DNA of 50,455 nt from assembly GCA_020723125.1 (NCBI GenBank), contig DYJM01000003.1:8634-59088 (forward strand), given 5' to 3'. The notes below the pieces were generated by a model that made no database searches, had not been told where the DNA came from, and saw nothing but the letters and a program-made list of their open reading frames with translations. Shown one piece after another: positions 26,841 through 37,544 of the stretch (the first letter of the stretch is position 1; the number at the start of each line of letters is the position of its first letter). The DNA comes from Acidithiobacillus ferrivorans. GTDB lineage: Bacteria; Pseudomonadota; Gammaproteobacteria; Acidithiobacillales; Acidithiobacillaceae. The position numbers and the translations under genes were made by a program.

Positions 26841-27026
26841 TCACCAGCTCGCTTTGACAATACCGGGAATCGAACCCGCCGAGGCATGCTTACGCAGGCA
26901 CAAACGACACAGACCAAATTTCCGATAGTAACCACGTGAACGTCCGCACAATTTGCAACGGTGGTACGCACGCACCTTAAACTTTGGGGTCCTTTCGGAC
27001 TTAGCAATCAATGATTTTTTTGCCAC
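26841..27026 (-). CDS. rpsN: 30S ribosomal protein S14, type Z (zinc)
   Basis: Only 61 residues, with CKLC and CRLC (C24, C27, C40, C43) forming a zinc site. This is the short 'type Z' S14 of Gram-positives and Thermus, not the roughly 100-residue zinc-free form of E. coli and most Gammaproteobacteria. It lies between rplE and rpsH as expected. Confidence 0.96.
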   Translation of the reverse strand: MAKKSLIAKSERTPKFKVRAYHRCKLCGRSRGYYRKFGLCRLCLRKHASAGSIPGIVKASW

Positions 27027-27040
27027 GCGTCAAACTCCCT

Positions 27041-27583
27041 TCAAGGCCGGAAGGGCATCTTGAAGGCTTTTAGCAGCCCAAGGCCCTCTTCATCATTCTT
27101 GGCGGTGGTAGTGAACACCACGTCCAACCCGCGCAAACGATCAATTTTATCATATTCAATTTCAGGGAATATGATTTGTTCTTTAACACCCAAGGTGTAG
27201 TTACCACGGCCATCAAAAGATTTTGGTGACAGGCCACGGAAATCGCGAATACGGGGAATAGCTACCGTAACCAGGCGATCCAGAAACTCATACATGACCA
27301 GACCACGTAAAGTCACCATGCAACCAATTGGATAACCATCCCGAATTTTAAAAGCAGCAACTGACTTACGGGCACGGGTGACCACGGGCTTCTGACCCGC
27401 AATTTTAGTCATGTCAGCAACGGCGGCTTCAAGAATCTTCTTGTCACCAACCGCTTCACCCACCCCCATATTCAAGGTGATTTTGAGAATCTTGGGAACT
27501 TCCATCACGCTCTGATAACCAAAATCCTGCATCAGCTTGGGGACGATGGCGCTTTTGTACAAAGTATGTAAACGTGCTTCCAT
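27041..27583 (-). CDS. rplE: 50S ribosomal protein L5
   Basis: A 180-residue protein that holds 5S rRNA and contacts the P-site t[42 protein letters not shown] and the [20 protein letters not shown] block are typical of the family. Confidence 0.97.
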   Translation of the reverse strand: MEARLHTLYKSAIVPKLMQDFGYQSVMEVPKILKITLNMGVGEAVGDKKILEAAVADMTKIAGQKPVVTRARKSVAAFKIRDGYPIGCMVTLRGLVMYEFLDRLVTVAIPRIRDFRGLSPKSFDGRGNYTLGVKEQIIFPEIEYDKIDRLRGLDVVFTTTAKNDEEGLGLLKAFKMPFRP

Positions 27584-27597
27584 TTTATATTTTATCC

Positions 27598-27918
27598 TTA
27601 ACGGCCGCTGATAACTTCGCCGCTGCTTTTGAAAACGCGAACCTTACGTTCGTCTTCGAGCGTTTTATAACCAACTCTATCTGCAGTTCCCGTAGTAGCA
27701 TTGAAAATAGCCACATTGGAAATATGAAGTGGCGCTTCTTTTTCGACAATGCCGCCAGGCTTGCCCATACGATCGGGACGAACGTGACGCTTGATCATGT
27801 TCACCTTCTCCACCAGCACCCGTGATTCGCCACGAAGAACTTTCAGCACCTTACCGCGCTTACCTTTGTCCTTACCGGCCAGAATCACGACTTCATCATC
27901 TTTACGCAACTTCGACAT
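27598..27918 (-). CDS. rplX: 50S ribosomal protein L24
   Basis: I prefer the ATG at 27918 ([20 protein letters not shown]), which has GGGGAT at good distance; a second ATG two codons upstream is possible. A KOW motif ([18 protein letters not shown]) starts the protein. L24 initiates 50S assembly. 106 residues. Confidence 0.96.
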   Translation of the reverse strand: MSKLRKDDEVVILAGKDKGKRGKVLKVLRGESRVLVEKVNMIKRHVRPDRMGKPGGIVEKEAPLHISNVAIFNATTGTADRVGYKTLEDERKVRVFKSSGEVISGR

Positions 27919-27927
27919 GGTCATCCC

Positions 27928-28296
27928 CTACAGCACTTCTGGCGCTAACGAAATTATTTTCATGAAATTAGCCCCGCGCAATTCACGGGTTACTGGCCCA
28001 AAAATACGCGTACCAATAGGCTGCAACTGATTGTTAAGCAGTACCGCCGCATTGCTATCAAAACGGATCAAGGAACCATCCTCACGACGAACACCTTTGC
28101 GAGTGCGGACGACCAGAGCATTATAAACATCGCCCTTTTTGACCTTACCACGGGGCACTGCGTCCTTGATGCTGACCTTGATGACATCGCCAATATCCGC
28201 ATAACGCCGGTGCGAGCCGCCGAGAACCTTGATGCACATCACTTCCCGCGCACCACTGTTGTCCGCCACGCTTAATCTAGTCTGCATCTGAATCAT
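27928..28296 (-). CDS. rplN: 50S ribosomal protein L14
   Basis: A 122-residue protein beginning [20 protein letters not shown], an almost invariant start, and ending in the conserved [10 protein letters not shown]. It overlaps rpsQ by 4 nt (ATGA). Confidence 0.97.
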   Translation of the reverse strand: MIQMQTRLSVADNSGAREVMCIKVLGGSHRRYADIGDVIKVSIKDAVPRGKVKKGDVYNALVVRTRKGVRREDGSLIRFDSNAAVLLNNQLQPIGTRIFGPVTRELRGANFMKIISLAPEVL

Positions 28297-28568
28297 GCGT
28301 TATCTCCTTCGACAACACCCTGGCTGAGCACATTCACCAGACGCCAGCTTTTGGTTTTAGACAAAGGCCGACATTCTTCAATTTTTACCGTGTCACCAAT
28401 GTGGCAGGTATTATCAGCGTCGTGCGCATGAAACTTTTTGGAACGACGAATATATTTTTTGTAAAGCGGATGCTGGATACGTCTTTCGACCAGAACCACA
28501 ATGGTTTTATCCATACGGTCGCTTACAACGGTGCCAACGAGACTACGGGGGTTTTTTACTTCACTCAT
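28293..28568 (-). CDS. rpsQ: 30S ribosomal protein S17
   Basis: An OB-fold protein of 91 residues from the ATG at 28568 (a GTG one codon upstream is the track start). [14 protein letters not shown] and [18 protein letters not shown] are diagnostic. The ATG shares a base with the rpmC stop. Confidence 0.97.
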   Translation of the reverse strand: MSEVKNPRSLVGTVVSDRMDKTIVVLVERRIQHPLYKKYIRRSKKFHAHDADNTCHIGDTVKIEECRPLSKTKSWRLVNVLSQGVVEGDNA

Positions 28569-28762
28569 CACTGCACTCCCTTCTTGGCACTAATAATTGT
28601 GCGCACACGAGCAATATCCCTGCGTACCGTCCGCAAACGCGTCGTGTTGCCAAGCTGATTGGTGGCGTGCTGCATGCGTAACTTGAACTGCTCTTCCAGC
28701 AATTGCATGAGTTCAGTCTGGCAGCCAGCCAGATCCAGTTTTTGTATTTCTTGCGCTTTCAT
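28568..28762 (-). CDS. rpmC: 50S ribosomal protein L29
   Basis: A 64-residue helical-hairpin protein at the exit tunnel ([36 protein letters not shown]). It overlaps rplP by 4 nt. Confidence 0.96.
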   Translation of the reverse strand: MKAQEIQKLDLAGCQTELMQLLEEQFKLRMQHATNQLGNTTRLRTVRRDIARVRTIISAKKGVQ

Positions 28763-29175
28763 CCCATCACCCGCCGACTTACAAATACGGTCTGCACTGG
28801 AAGTTTGGCCGCACCCAAAGCAAAAGCTTCACGGGCCACTTCCTCACTGACACCTTCCATTTCATAAAGGACTTTACCAGGCTGGATCAGCGCCACCCAA
28901 TATTCAGGGTTACCTTTACCTTTACCCATCCGGACTTCTGCCGGCTTTTTACTGATGGGCTTGTCAGGGAAAATACGGATCCAGATCCGACCGCCGCGTT
29001 TTACATGACGACTAATGGCACGCCGTGCGGCTTCCAACTGACGCGCAGTAATTCTGCCCCGGCCAATGGCCTTAAGGCCGAATTCGCCAAAGCTAACCTT
29101 ACTCCCACGCGTCGCTATACCGCGATTGCGTCCCTTGTGTTGTTTACGAAATTTCGTACGTTTAGGCTGCAGCAT
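28759..29175 (-). CDS. rplP: 50S ribosomal protein L16
   Basis: A 138-residue protein ([19 protein letters not shown]) lying near the A-site tRNA elbow. The loop [19 protein letters not shown] contains the Arg that is hydroxylated in E. coli. Confidence 0.97.
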   Translation of the reverse strand: MLQPKRTKFRKQHKGRNRGIATRGSKVSFGEFGLKAIGRGRITARQLEAARRAISRHVKRGGRIWIRIFPDKPISKKPAEVRMGKGKGNPEYWVALIQPGKVLYEMEGVSEEVAREAFALGAAKLPVQTVFVSRRVMG

Positions 29176-29187
29176 CTGAAGCTCCCG

Positions 29188-29850
29188 TTACTTCTGGTGA
29201 GCACCGGCATTTTGTACCGTGCTCCATTCCAGAATCTCGCCCTTAAAAATCCATACCTTGACGCCAATAATACCGTAGGTGGTTTTCGCCTCGGCAAAAC
29301 CGTAATCGATATCGGCACGCAGGGTGTGCAAAGGCACTCGCCCTTCCCGATACCATTCAGTACGAGCAATTTCGGCTCCACCCAAACGGCCGGCACAATT
29401 AATGCGCATACCCAGTGCTCCGAAACGCATGGCATTGGTAACGGCTCTTTTCATCGCTCGACGGAACATGATTCGGCGTTCCAACTGTTGGGCAACACTT
29501 TCAGCAACCAGTTGCGCATCCAATTCGGGCTTACGAATTTCTTCGACATTGATATGAACCGGAACGCCCATGCGCTTTTGCACATCATGGCGCAACTTCT
29601 CGATGTCTTCGCCCTTTTTACCGATTACGATACCAGGACGCGCAGTATGTACTGTGATACGCGCACTCTTTGCAGGACGTTCGATAATAATATCGGAAAC
29701 AGCTCCACCGGAAAGTCGCTCGCGAATGAACTGGCGGATTTTAATATCTTCCAGCAACTTTTCCTGGAAATCGCCCTTCCCGTACCAACGGGAGTTCCAA
29801 TTCTTAATGATTCCCAGACGCAGTCCGACTGGATTGGTTTTTTGTCCCAT
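29188..29850 (-). CDS. rpsC: 30S ribosomal protein S3
   Basis: A 220-residue protein with a KH domain ([18 protein letters not shown]) and the C-terminal domain with [23 protein letters not shown]3 forms part of the mRNA entry tunnel. Confidence 0.97.
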   Translation of the reverse strand: MGQKTNPVGLRLGIIKNWNSRWYGKGDFQEKLLEDIKIRQFIRERLSGGAVSDIIIERPAKSARITVHTARPGIVIGKKGEDIEKLRHDVQKRMGVPVHINVEEIRKPELDAQLVAESVAQQLERRIMFRRAMKRAVTNAMRFGALGMRINCAGRLGGAEIARTEWYREGRVPLHTLRADIDYGFAEAKTTYGIIGVKVWIFKGEILEWSTVQNAGAHQK

Positions 29851-29861
29851 AGCTTCCTCAG

Positions 29862-30194
29862 TTAACTCTCTGCGACCACAATCGTAATATGGCTGGTCCG
29901 TTTCAGGATCCGTGAGCCCCGACCTTTTGCCCGGGCCGCAAAGCGCTTCAGCACCGCACCGCCGTCAATCAGAATCTGTTCGACGAAAAGAGCGTCCACA
30001 TCGGCACCTTCATTGTTTTCTGCATTAGCAATTGCTGATTCGAGACATTTACGAATGGGCAATGCTGCTTTCTTGTTGGTAAACTGCAAAATCTCCAACG
30101 CCTTGTCTACCGGTTTGCCACGCACCAGGTCAGCAACCAGTCGCGCTTTTTGGGGAGACATCTGTAGTCCTTTAAGTACAGCTGATGATTTCAT
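29862..30194 (-). CDS. rplV: 50S ribosomal protein L22
   Basis: A 110-residue protein. [21 protein letters not shown] and the tunnel-loop segment [20 protein letters not shown] are typical. The loop that shapes the exit tunnel and affects macrolide action looks intact. Confidence 0.97.
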   Translation of the reverse strand: MKSSAVLKGLQMSPQKARLVADLVRGKPVDKALEILQFTNKKAALPIRKCLESAIANAENNEGADVDALFVEQILIDGGAVLKRFAARAKGRGSRILKRTSHITIVVAES

Positions 30195-30206
30195 CTGATT
30201 CCCCTC

Positions 30207-30482
30207 TTATCGCTTGGCTTTTTTGTCAGCCACGTGACCTTTGAAGGTCCGTGTCAGTGCAAATTCACCGAGCTTATGGCCAACCATGTTCTCGTTGACC
30301 ACAACAGGAATGTGCTGACGACCATTATGTACACTGATGGTCAGACCGATGAAATCAGGGGTAATAGTGGAACGACGCGACCATGTTTTGATCGGACGCC
30401 GGCTACTACTCGCCTGTGCACTTTGTACTTTACGGTCCAGATGTTCATCAATGAACGGACCTTTTTTAATGGAACGTGGCAC
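30207..30482 (-). CDS. rpsS: 30S ribosomal protein S19
   Basis: A 91-residue protein ([54 protein letters not shown]) of the 30S head, normal in length and position after rplB. Confidence 0.97.
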   Translation of the reverse strand: MPRSIKKGPFIDEHLDRKVQSAQASSSRRPIKTWSRRSTITPDFIGLTISVHNGRQHIPVVVNENMVGHKLGEFALTRTFKGHVADKKAKR

Positions 30483-30500
30483 GTCAAATCCCCTTAAGCA

Positions 30501-31325
30501 CTAACGCGAACGACGTCGTACAATCATATTGCTTGTACGCTTGTTTTTACGGGTACGATAACCCTTGGTCGGTTGCCCCCAAGGTGAAACCGGATGCCGA
30601 CCACCGGAAGTACGACCTTCACCACCACCGTGGGGGTGATCTACCGGGTTCATTACCACACCGCGTACGGTTGGGCGAACACCACGCCAACGCGTGGCAC
30701 CGGCCTTACCCAATTGCTGAGATCCGTGTTCTTCATTTCCGACCTCGCCGATGGTAGCGCGGCAGGATACATGAATTCGCCGCACTTCACCAGAGCGCAA
30801 ACGCAATTGAGCATATTCACCATCACGCGCCATGAGCTGAGCCGATGCGCCTGCCGAACGGGCAATCTGCCCACCCTTGCCCGGACGCATTTCAACATTG
30901 TGCACCACCGAACCTATCGGGATAGCGCGCAGAGGCATACAGTTACCCGGCTTGATGGGCGTTTGTTCAGCCGAAAGAATACTGTCACCGACATTCATTC
31001 CTTTGGTGGCCAGAATGTAACGACGTTCTCCATCGCCATAACAAACGAGTGCAATATGCGCCGAGCGATTGGGATCGTACTCCAGGCGTTCCACCTTGCC
31101 GGGAACGTCAAATTTATTGCGCTTAAAATCAATAAGACGATAGTGTGACTTGTGCCCACCACCCTGGTGACGTCGGGTGATTCGCCCATGATTATTGCGG
31201 CCGCCACTATGCGATTGCGATTCCACCAGCGTCGGATACGGGTCCCCTTTGTGCAGACGCGTATCTACGCTCTTCACGACAAAACGTCGTCCTGCGGAGG
31301 TGGGTTTGCTTTTAATCAATGCCAT
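30501..31325 (-). CDS. rplB: 50S ribosomal protein L2
   Basis: A 274-residue primary 23S rRNA-binding protein near the peptidyl-transferase centre. The C-terminal [20 protein letters not shown] includes the critical His. Normal length and order. Confidence 0.98.
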   Translation of the reverse strand: MALIKSKPTSAGRRFVVKSVDTRLHKGDPYPTLVESQSHSGGRNNHGRITRRHQGGGHKSHYRLIDFKRNKFDVPGKVERLEYDPNRSAHIALVCYGDGERRYILATKGMNVGDSILSAEQTPIKPGNCMPLRAIPIGSVVHNVEMRPGKGGQIARSAGASAQLMARDGEYAQLRLRSGEVRRIHVSCRATIGEVGNEEHGSQQLGKAGATRWRGVRPTVRGVVMNPVDHPHGGGEGRTSGGRHPVSPWGQPTKGYRTRKNKRTSNMIVRRRSR

Positions 31326-31341
31326 CTTTTAGATCCTTTCC

Positions 31342-31635
31342 TCAGGCCACGCCGTAGTCAATGCTGTTGCCCTCGGCCAGACGTACATAAGCCTTTTTCC
31401 AGGAAGAGCGGCGGCCAACGTGCCGTCCCATACGCTTTTCCTTGCCCATGTAATTGCAGGTTTGAACAGACAACACCTGAACTTCAAAGAGTTTTTCAAC
31501 AGCCGTCTTAATTTCGAGTTTGGTGGAGTCGCGCGCCACTTTGAATACAACCTGATTCGACTTCTGCTGCACCATGGTGCTTTTTTCGCTGATGACCGGG
31601 GCCAAAAGGACAAGATATTTACGTTCTGGGTTCAT
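31342..31635 (-). CDS. rplW: 50S ribosomal protein L23
   Basis: A 97-residue exit-tunnel protein that docks SRP and trigger factor ([20 protein letters not shown]). It starts 4 nt inside the rplD end (ATGA). Confidence 0.96.
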   Translation of the reverse strand: MNPERKYLVLLAPVISEKSTMVQQKSNQVVFKVARDSTKLEIKTAVEKLFEVQVLSVQTCNYMGKEKRMGRHVGRRSSWKKAYVRLAEGNSIDYGVA

Positions 31636-32249
31636 CCGTACACCTCACCGAATTTCATGGCAGCGTCTTGATCCATCAACACACGACCATATTGGAGCAG
31701 ATCTGCAGGTCCGACATCCTGCCAGCCGGCAATACCGACTTTCGGAAAATTGCGCAAGCTCAGGAACAAATTGATTGGAACCTCGCCCATGACCAGGAGA
31801 AAATCCGTACCTCCGGCACGCTCTATCCACTCACGCGCGTTCTTACTGCGTGCTTCGGGAAAATCTTCCTGCTGAATAATCTGCAACCGCCCCTGACGCA
31901 ACAACTCGGCCAGAACAGTTCGCATGGCGCCTGCCCACATCTTTTTATTGACCTTTTGATGATAGTTTTCACCACCAGCAGGGAACACCCGACCACCACC
32001 ACGCCAGATTGGGCTGCGCGTTGTACCAGCGCGCGCACGACCGGTGCCCTTTTGCTTCCAGGGCTTACGACCACCACCGCTCACGGCAGAACGATTCTTC
32101 TGGTGCGCAGTGGCAGCCCGCATGCCAGCCATTTGCGCTACAACCACCTGGTGCAACAGCGCTTCGTTGTAGGGAACGTCAAAAACACCCTCAGCAATTT
32201 CAAGCGGAGTGCTTTTGCCACTGGCAATTTCCAGACTTTGGACTTGCAT
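31632..32249 (-). CDS. rplD: 50S ribosomal protein L4
   Basis: A 205-residue protein with the tunnel loop [29 protein letters not shown] partly visible as [17 protein letters not shown]. In E. coli L4 represses the S10 operon through a leader before rpsJ. Here rpsJ has no leader, because it overlaps tuf1, so that control is probably absent. Confidence 0.97.
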   Translation of the reverse strand: MQVQSLEIASGKSTPLEIAEGVFDVPYNEALLHQVVVAQMAGMRAATAHQKNRSAVSGGGRKPWKQKGTGRARAGTTRSPIWRGGGRVFPAGGENYHQKVNKKMWAGAMRTVLAELLRQGRLQIIQQEDFPEARSKNAREWIERAGGTDFLLVMGEVPINLFLSLRNFPKVGIAGWQDVGPADLLQYGRVLMDQDAAMKFGEVYG

Positions 32250-32260
32250 ATTTATCTCTC

Positions 32261-32893
32261 CTAACCGCGCACAGCAGGACGCACGATGACATCAGCATCG
32301 CGTGCACCAGGTACAGCACCTTTGATCATCAGCAAATGCCGGGCTTCATCAATGCGCACCAACTCAAGGTTCAGCGTGGTAACCTGTTCATCACCCAAAT
32401 GACCGGCCATCTTCTTGCCCTTGAACACCCGCCCAGGGGTCTGCCGGCAACCAATGGAACCCGGTGCATTGTGCGACCGTGAGTTACCATGACTGGCTCG
32501 GTTACTCCGAAAATTATGGCGCTTGATGGCACCAGAAAAACCTTTACCTTTGCTGGTTCCGGTTACGTCAACTTTTTGTCCTGCAGTGAACAGTTCAAGA
32601 CCGATCTCGCTCCCATTACTGTAAGTCGCAGTATCTTCAACCCGGAACTCTTTCAATACGCGTCCGGGGACTACACCACTTTTACGAAAATGTCCTGCCA
32701 GTGCAGATGTGACCCTTTGGGGACGACGTTCACCGCAGGATACCTGCACAGCACTGTAACCATCAGTGGCGATATCTTTAATCTGGGTCACCTTGTTCGG
32801 TGCCACATGAATGACGGTCACCGGCAAAACCCGCCCATCATCCGAGATGATACGCGTCATACCTACTTTCCGTCCGATCAGACCCATTACCAT
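32261..32893 (-). CDS. rplC: 50S ribosomal protein L3
   Basis: A 210-residue protein ([12 protein letters not shown]) with the extension [20 protein letters not shown] reaching the peptidyl-transferase centre. Two ATGs are close together; the first has AAGGAC at good spacing. Confidence 0.97.
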   Translation of the reverse strand: MVMGLIGRKVGMTRIISDDGRVLPVTVIHVAPNKVTQIKDIATDGYSAVQVSCGERRPQRVTSALAGHFRKSGVVPGRVLKEFRVEDTATYSNGSEIGLELFTAGQKVDVTGTSKGKGFSGAIKRHNFRSNRASHGNSRSHNAPGSIGCRQTPGRVFKGKKMAGHLGDEQVTTLNLELVRIDEARHLLMIKGAVPGARDADVIVRPAVRG

Positions 32894-32911
32894 TTTCTTG
32901 TCCTTTCTAAA

Positions 32912-33220
32912 TTACAGCTTGATCTCGACGTCGACACCCGCTGCAAGATCCAGCTTGATCAGCGCATCTACGGTTTTATCATTGGGATCGAGAATATCGA
33001 GCAAACGCTTATGCGTACGCTGTTCAAACTGATCCCGGGCGTTCTTGTCCACATGGGGTGAACGCAACACCGTGAAGCGCTCAATCTTGGTGGGCAGAGG
33101 AATAGGACCACATACCCGAGCCCCGGTCCGCCGGGCTGTTTCAACGATTTCTGCTGCAGAAATATCCAACATGCGGTAATCGTATGATTTCAAGCGAATA
33201 CGAATTTTTGAACTATCCAT
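32912..33220 (-). CDS. rpsJ: 30S ribosomal protein S10
   Basis: A 102-residue protein that also acts as NusE in antitermination. [37 protein letters not shown] and [11 protein letters not shown] are typical. Its ATG shares one base with the tuf1 TAA (TAATG), so its Shine-Dalgarno AAGGTGG lies inside the last codons of tuf1. No separate S10 leader or promoter can exist between the two. Confidence 0.97.
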   Translation of the reverse strand: MDSSKIRIRLKSYDYRMLDISAAEIVETARRTGARVCGPIPLPTKIERFTVLRSPHVDKNARDQFEQRTHKRLLDILDPNDKTVDALIKLDLAAGVDVEIKL

Positions 33221-34410
33221 TACTCGACCACCTTGGAGACGACGCCGGCACCCACCGTACGGCCACCTTCACGTACCGCAAAGCGCAAGCCTTCTTCCAT
33301 CGCAATCGGGGCAATCAGAGTCACCTTGAACTGGACGTTGTCACCGGGCATCACCATCTCTACCCCTTCCGGCAATTCCACAGCGCCCGTCACGTCCGTG
33401 GTCCGGAAGTAAAACTGCGGACGGTAGCCATTGAAGAACGGCGTGTGACGTCCGCCTTCTTCTTTCGACAACACATACACTTCCGCTTCAAAACGGGTGT
33501 GCGGCTTGATGCTGCCCGGCTTGGCCAACACCTGCCCACGCTCCACTTCGTCCTTCTTGGTGCCACGCAGCAACACGCCGACGTTGTCTCCAGCCTCTCC
33601 CTGATCCAGTATCTTCCGGAACATTTCCACACCGGTGACAATGCTCTTGGCGGTGTCGCGAATGCCGATGATTTCAATTTCATCTCCGACCTTGACAACC
33701 CCTCGCTCAATACGACCGGTGACCACCGTGCCCCGTCCGGATATCGAGAAGACGTCTTCAATCGGCATCAGGAAGGGCTTGTCAACCGGACGCTCCGGCA
33801 GCGGAATGTAGCTGTCCAGGGCCTCTGCGAGTTTGAAAATGGCGGGCTCGCCGATGTCGCTCTGATCGCCTTCCAGGGCCTTCAGGGCGGAGCCAATGAC
33901 CACCGGGATATCGTCTCCCGGGAAATCGTACTTGGACAGCAGTTCGCGCACTTCCATTTCGACCAGCTCCAGCAGTTCGGCGTCATCCACCATGTCGGCC
34001 TTGTTCAGGAACACGACAATGTAGGGTACGCCCACCTGCCGGGCCAGCAGGATGTGTTCACGGGTCTGCGGCATGGGGCCGTCCGCCGCCGAGCAGACCA
34101 GAATGGCTCCATCCATCTGCGCCGCTCCGGTGATCATGTTCTTGACATAGTCGGCGTGTCCGGGGCAGTCCACGTGGGCGTAGTGTCGCGATTCCGTCTC
34201 ATACTCCACGTGCGAGGTCGCGATCGTGATGCCACGTGCCCGCTCTTCCGGCGCGTTGTCAATCTGATCATAGGCCCGTACTTCTCCACCAAACTTCGCC
34301 GACAGCACCTTCGTCAGCGCCGCCGTCAATGTGGTCTTCCCATGGTCCACGTGACCAATCGTTCCCACGTTTACATGCGGCTTCGTCCGCTCAAATTTCC
34401 CTTTGGACAT
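33220..34410 (-). CDS. tuf: Elongation factor Tu, copy 1
   Basis: A 396-residue GTPase that delivers aminoacyl-tRNA to the ribosome. G1 GHVDHGKT (19-26), G3 DCPGH (81-85), G4 NKAD (136-139), then domains 2 and 3. By eye the gene is identical to copy 2 at 49246-50436 apart from one silent base in the Val codon three before the stop (GTG here, GTA there). Flanks of the two copies differ completely, so identity stops at the gene ends, as expected for gene conversion. It sits between fusA and rpsJ. Confidence 0.98.
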   Translation of the reverse strand: MSKGKFERTKPHVNVGTIGHVDHGKTTLTAALTKVLSAKFGGEVRAYDQIDNAPEERARGITIATSHVEYETESRHYAHVDCPGHADYVKNMITGAAQMDGAILVCSAADGPMPQTREHILLARQVGVPYIVVFLNKADMVDDAELLELVEMEVRELLSKYDFPGDDIPVVIGSALKALEGDQSDIGEPAIFKLAEALDSYIPLPERPVDKPFLMPIEDVFSISGRGTVVTGRIERGVVKVGDEIEIIGIRDTAKSIVTGVEMFRKILDQGEAGDNVGVLLRGTKKDEVERGQVLAKPGSIKPHTRFEAEVYVLSKEEGGRHTPFFNGYRPQFYFRTTDVTGAVELPEGVEMVMPGDNVQFKVTLIAPIAMEEGLRFAVREGGRTVGAGVVSKVVE

Positions 34411-34430
34411 CTTGAAATCTCCCGTTACGA

Positions 34431-36530
34431 CTAGCGCTGACTTTTCTTGACAATGGCCTCGGCCACATGGCCGGGGACTTCCATATACTTCTCAAACTGC
34501 ATGGTGTAAGTGGCACGCCCCTGCGACAGGGAGCGAACCGTGGTTGCATAACCGAACATTTCCGACAGTGGCACTTCGCAACGAATGATCTTGGCACCCG
34601 CCTCATCTTCCATACCCTGCATCATACCCCTGCGGCTGTTGATGTCGCCGATAATATCACCCATATATTCTTCGGGGGTCACCACTTCCACCGCAAAAAT
34701 GGGTTCCAGCAATACCGGGTTGGCTTTGACAGCACCTGCCTTGAAGCCCATGGAACCGGCAATTTTAAAGGCTGCTTCCGATGAGTCGACGTCATGATAA
34801 GAACCGTCAAAAATAGTCACCTTGACGTCGACTACCGGGAAGCCGGCGATGATACCATTTTCGAGCGCTTCTTCAACACCTTTTTGCGTGGGTCCGATAA
34901 ATTCTTTGGGAACTGTTCCGCCAACCACAGCATTTTCAAAAACGAATCCGCTTCCCGGCTCCATGGGCTCAAGGCGTAACCAGACATGACCGTATTGTCC
35001 ACGACCACCAGACTGGCGCACAAACTTACCTTCTGCCTCAACGCTCTTGCGGATTGTCTCGCGATAGGCGACCTGTGGGGCACCCACAGTGGCCTCGACG
35101 TTAAACTCGCGCTTCATGCGATCGACAATAATTTCGAGGTGAAGCTCACCCATACCAGAAATAATGGTCTGTCCGGATTCTTGATCAGTGCGTACCCGGA
35201 AAGAGGGATCTTCCTGAGCCAACTTACCTAGGGCAATGCCCATTTTTTCCTGATCAGCCTTGGTTTTTGGCTCGACCGCAACATGAATAACCGGCTCGGG
35301 GAATTCCATCTGTTCAAGGGAAATAGGTTTATTGAGATCGCAAAGCGTGTCTCCGGTGTAGGCGGTCTTCAGACCTACCGCAGCGGCAATATCACCTGCG
35401 AGAACCTCCTTGATTTCATGGCGCTCATTAGCGTGCATTTGAAGCACACGACCAATCCGTTCCTTTTGATTACGCCCCGGATTCAATACCGTGGAGCCAG
35501 CCGTCAAAACGCCGGAGTACACCCGAAAGAAGGTCAACTGCCCCACAAAGGGATCTGTAGCAATTTTGAATGCCAGAGCAGAAAATGGCTCTTCATCAGA
35601 GGCGGAACGCACGATTTCAGCGCCAGAATCCGGATCTGTACCAACCACGGCCGCAATATCTATGGGTGAGGGCAAGTAATCCAGCACCGCATCTAATGCA
35701 GCCTGAACCCCCTTGTTTTTGAAGGCACTGCCACAAAGAACCGGAACAGCCGTCCCCGCGATGGTGGCCTTGCGCAAAGCGGCCTGAAGCTCTGGAATGG
35801 AAATTTCTTCTCCTTCCAGATATTTCATCATGACCTCTTCATCCGCGTCAGCAATAGCTTCGACCATAAAGTGACGGGCGGCTTCGGCTTCTTCACGCAG
35901 GTCTGCCGGAATTTCTTCTTCAGTAAAGCGTGTCCCTTGAAGAGCATCATCCCAGTTGATGGACTTCATTTTCATCAAGTCGATAACACCACTGAAACGT
36001 TCTTCTTCACCGATCGGCAACTGAATGGGAACCGGGTTCCCTTTCAGTTTGCTGGCAATCTGTTCGACCACCCGCTTGAAATTGGCGCCCTGACGATCCA
36101 TCTTGTTCACGAAGGCGATGCGCGGGACCTTGTATTTGTTGGCCTGGCGCCATACCGTCTCGGACTGGGGCTGCACACCGCCCACCGCACAAAAAACCGC
36201 CATCGCGCCGTCGAGGACGCGCAAAGAACGCTCTACTTCAATGGTGAAGTCTACGTGTCCGGGGGTATCAATGATGTTGATGCGATGTTCCGCCCGCTGC
36301 CCATCCATACCCTTCCAGAAACAGGTCGTGGCGGCAGAAGTAATGGTTATGCCGCGCTCCTGTTCCTGGGCCATCCAGTCCATGACGGCAGTGCCCTCAT
36401 GCACTTCACCAATCTTATGGGACACGCCTGTGTAAAATAAGATGCGCTCAGTGGTAGTCGTTTTGCCGGCATCAATATGCGCCATAATGCCGATATTGCG
36501 ATAACGTTCAATGGGAGTCGTGCGAGCCAC
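34431..36530 (-). CDS. fusA: Elongation factor G
   Basis: A 699-residue translocation GTPase. G1 [12 protein letters not shown] (17-28), [26 protein letters not shown], and the C-terminal domain IV block [15 protein letters not shown] and domain [18 protein letters not shown] are intact. It starts with GTG. Order rpsL-rpsG-fusA-tuf is the classic str operon. Confidence 0.98.
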   Translation of the reverse strand: MARTTPIERYRNIGIMAHIDAGKTTTTERILFYTGVSHKIGEVHEGTAVMDWMAQEQERGITITSAATTCFWKGMDGQRAEHRINIIDTPGHVDFTIEVERSLRVLDGAMAVFCAVGGVQPQSETVWRQANKYKVPRIAFVNKMDRQGANFKRVVEQIASKLKGNPVPIQLPIGEEERFSGVIDLMKMKSINWDDALQGTRFTEEEIPADLREEAEAARHFMVEAIADADEEVMMKYLEGEEISIPELQAALRKATIAGTAVPVLCGSAFKNKGVQAALDAVLDYLPSPIDIAAVVGTDPDSGAEIVRSASDEEPFSALAFKIATDPFVGQLTFFRVYSGVLTAGSTVLNPGRNQKERIGRVLQMHANERHEIKEVLAGDIAAAVGLKTAYTGDTLCDLNKPISLEQMEFPEPVIHVAVEPKTKADQEKMGIALGKLAQEDPSFRVRTDQESGQTIISGMGELHLEIIVDRMKREFNVEATVGAPQVAYRETIRKSVEAEGKFVRQSGGRGQYGHVWLRLEPMEPGSGFVFENAVVGGTVPKEFIGPTQKGVEEALENGIIAGFPVVDVKVTIFDGSYHDVDSSEAAFKIAGSMGFKAGAVKANPVLLEPIFAVEVVTPEEYMGDIIGDINSRRGMMQGMEDEAGAKIIRCEVPLSEMFGYATTVRSLSQGRATYTMQFEKYMEVPGHVAEAIVKKSQR

Positions 36531-36566
36531 AGTTTAATCCTTTTGGGTGAGAGGCCGGTCAATTAG

Positions 36567-37037
36567 TTACCAACGGAAATGCGCAAAAGCCTTGTTGGCT
36601 TCCGCCATACGATGGGTTTCTTCACGTTTACGAACGGCGTTACCGCGATTTTCCGCTGCCTCAAGAATCTCGGCTGCAAGACGGTTGCCCATGGATTTTT
36701 CATTCCGCTTGCGCGCTGAATCACGCAGCCAGCGCATGGCCAAGGCCATTCTCCGGTCGGAACGAATCTCTACCGGCACTTGATAAGTGGCACCACCGAC
36801 GCGACGACTTTTGACCTCGACGACCGGACGGACATTGTCAATAGCCTTGCGGAACACTTCCAGAGCATCACTCTTACTGCGCTCCGCAACCATTTCAAGG
36901 GCACCGTAGACAATTTTTTCGGCCGTGCTTTTCTTGCCGTCACGCATGATGACATTTGCAAATTTGGCGATGACTTCTTCTTTATACTTGGGATCCGGCA
37001 GAACAATCCGCTTGGGGACTTCACGACGTCTGGGCAT
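36567..37037 (-). CDS. rpsG: 30S ribosomal protein S7
   Basis: A 156-residue head-domain protein ([39 protein letters not shown]) that nucleates 3'-domain assembly. In E. coli it represses the str operon by binding the rpsL-rpsG gap, but here that gap is only 26 nt. Confidence 0.97.
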   Translation of the reverse strand: MPRRREVPKRIVLPDPKYKEEVIAKFANVIMRDGKKSTAEKIVYGALEMVAERSKSDALEVFRKAIDNVRPVVEVKSRRVGGATYQVPVEIRSDRRMALAMRWLRDSARKRNEKSMGNRLAAEILEAAENRGNAVRKREETHRMAEANKAFAHFRW

Positions 37038-37063
37038 GGCGCAACAACTCCTTTAATTCTTGC

Positions 37064-37435
37064 TTACTTGGGACGCTTGGCGCCGTACTTGGAGCGGGAC
37101 TGCTTGCGGTTTTTTACGCCAGCGGTATCCAGGGTACCACGCACAATATGATAACGAACGCCGGGCAAATCCTTGACACGACCACCGCGGATGAGAACCA
37201 CCGAGTGCTCCTGCAGGTTATGACCTTCACCAGGAATATAGCTACTGACCTCAAAACCATTCGTGAGACGCACACGGGCAACCTTACGCAACGCCGAGTT
37301 CGGCTTTTTAGGCGTCGTGGTGTAAACACGGGTACATACCCCACGTTTTTGTGGATTTGCGTCCAGGGCTGGCACCTTACTTTTGGCGACAGGCCGCTTG
37401 CGTGGCTTGCGCACGAGTTGATTTAATGTGGGCAT
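37064..37435 (-). CDS. rpsL: 30S ribosomal protein S12
   Basis: A 123-residue decoding-centre protein. The two loops that hold streptomycin-resistance sites read TPKKPNS and [14 protein letters not shown], both wild type, predicting sensitivity. A consensus promoter lies 54 nt upstream. Confidence 0.98.
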   Translation of the reverse strand: MPTLNQLVRKPRKRPVAKSKVPALDANPQKRGVCTRVYTTTPKKPNSALRKVARVRLTNGFEVSSYIPGEGHNLQEHSVVLIRGGRVKDLPGVRYHIVRGTLDTAGVKNRKQSRSKYGAKRPK

Positions 37436-37488
37436 TTACAATCTCCAGAGTACGATGATGGCACCCAGCCTCACCGATGAGAGGGCGC

Positions 37489-37517
37489 ATTCTAGTGAGG
37501 CTTGCCCTGACTGTCAA
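37489..37517 (-). promoter_or_regulatory. Consensus sigma-70 promoter of the str/S10/spc/alpha array
   Basis: In the 109-nt rpoC-rpsL gap the minus strand carries a perfect TTGACA (37512-37517), a 17-bp spacer and TAGAAT (37489-37494, 5 of 6). This is the strongest promoter seen in the whole array and the natural start for rpsL and the genes after it. TTGCC/GGCAA arms around the -35 could form a small hairpin. Confidence 0.75.
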
Positions 37518-37544
37518 GGCAAACCTCGGACATAGCTTACAAAA

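Noticed and set aside
33184-34434. 416-aa plus-strand ORF opposite tuf1
   Set aside because: Antisense shadow of EF-Tu, produced by its biased codon use. It extends beyond tuf1 at both ends and shows no domain or start signal.
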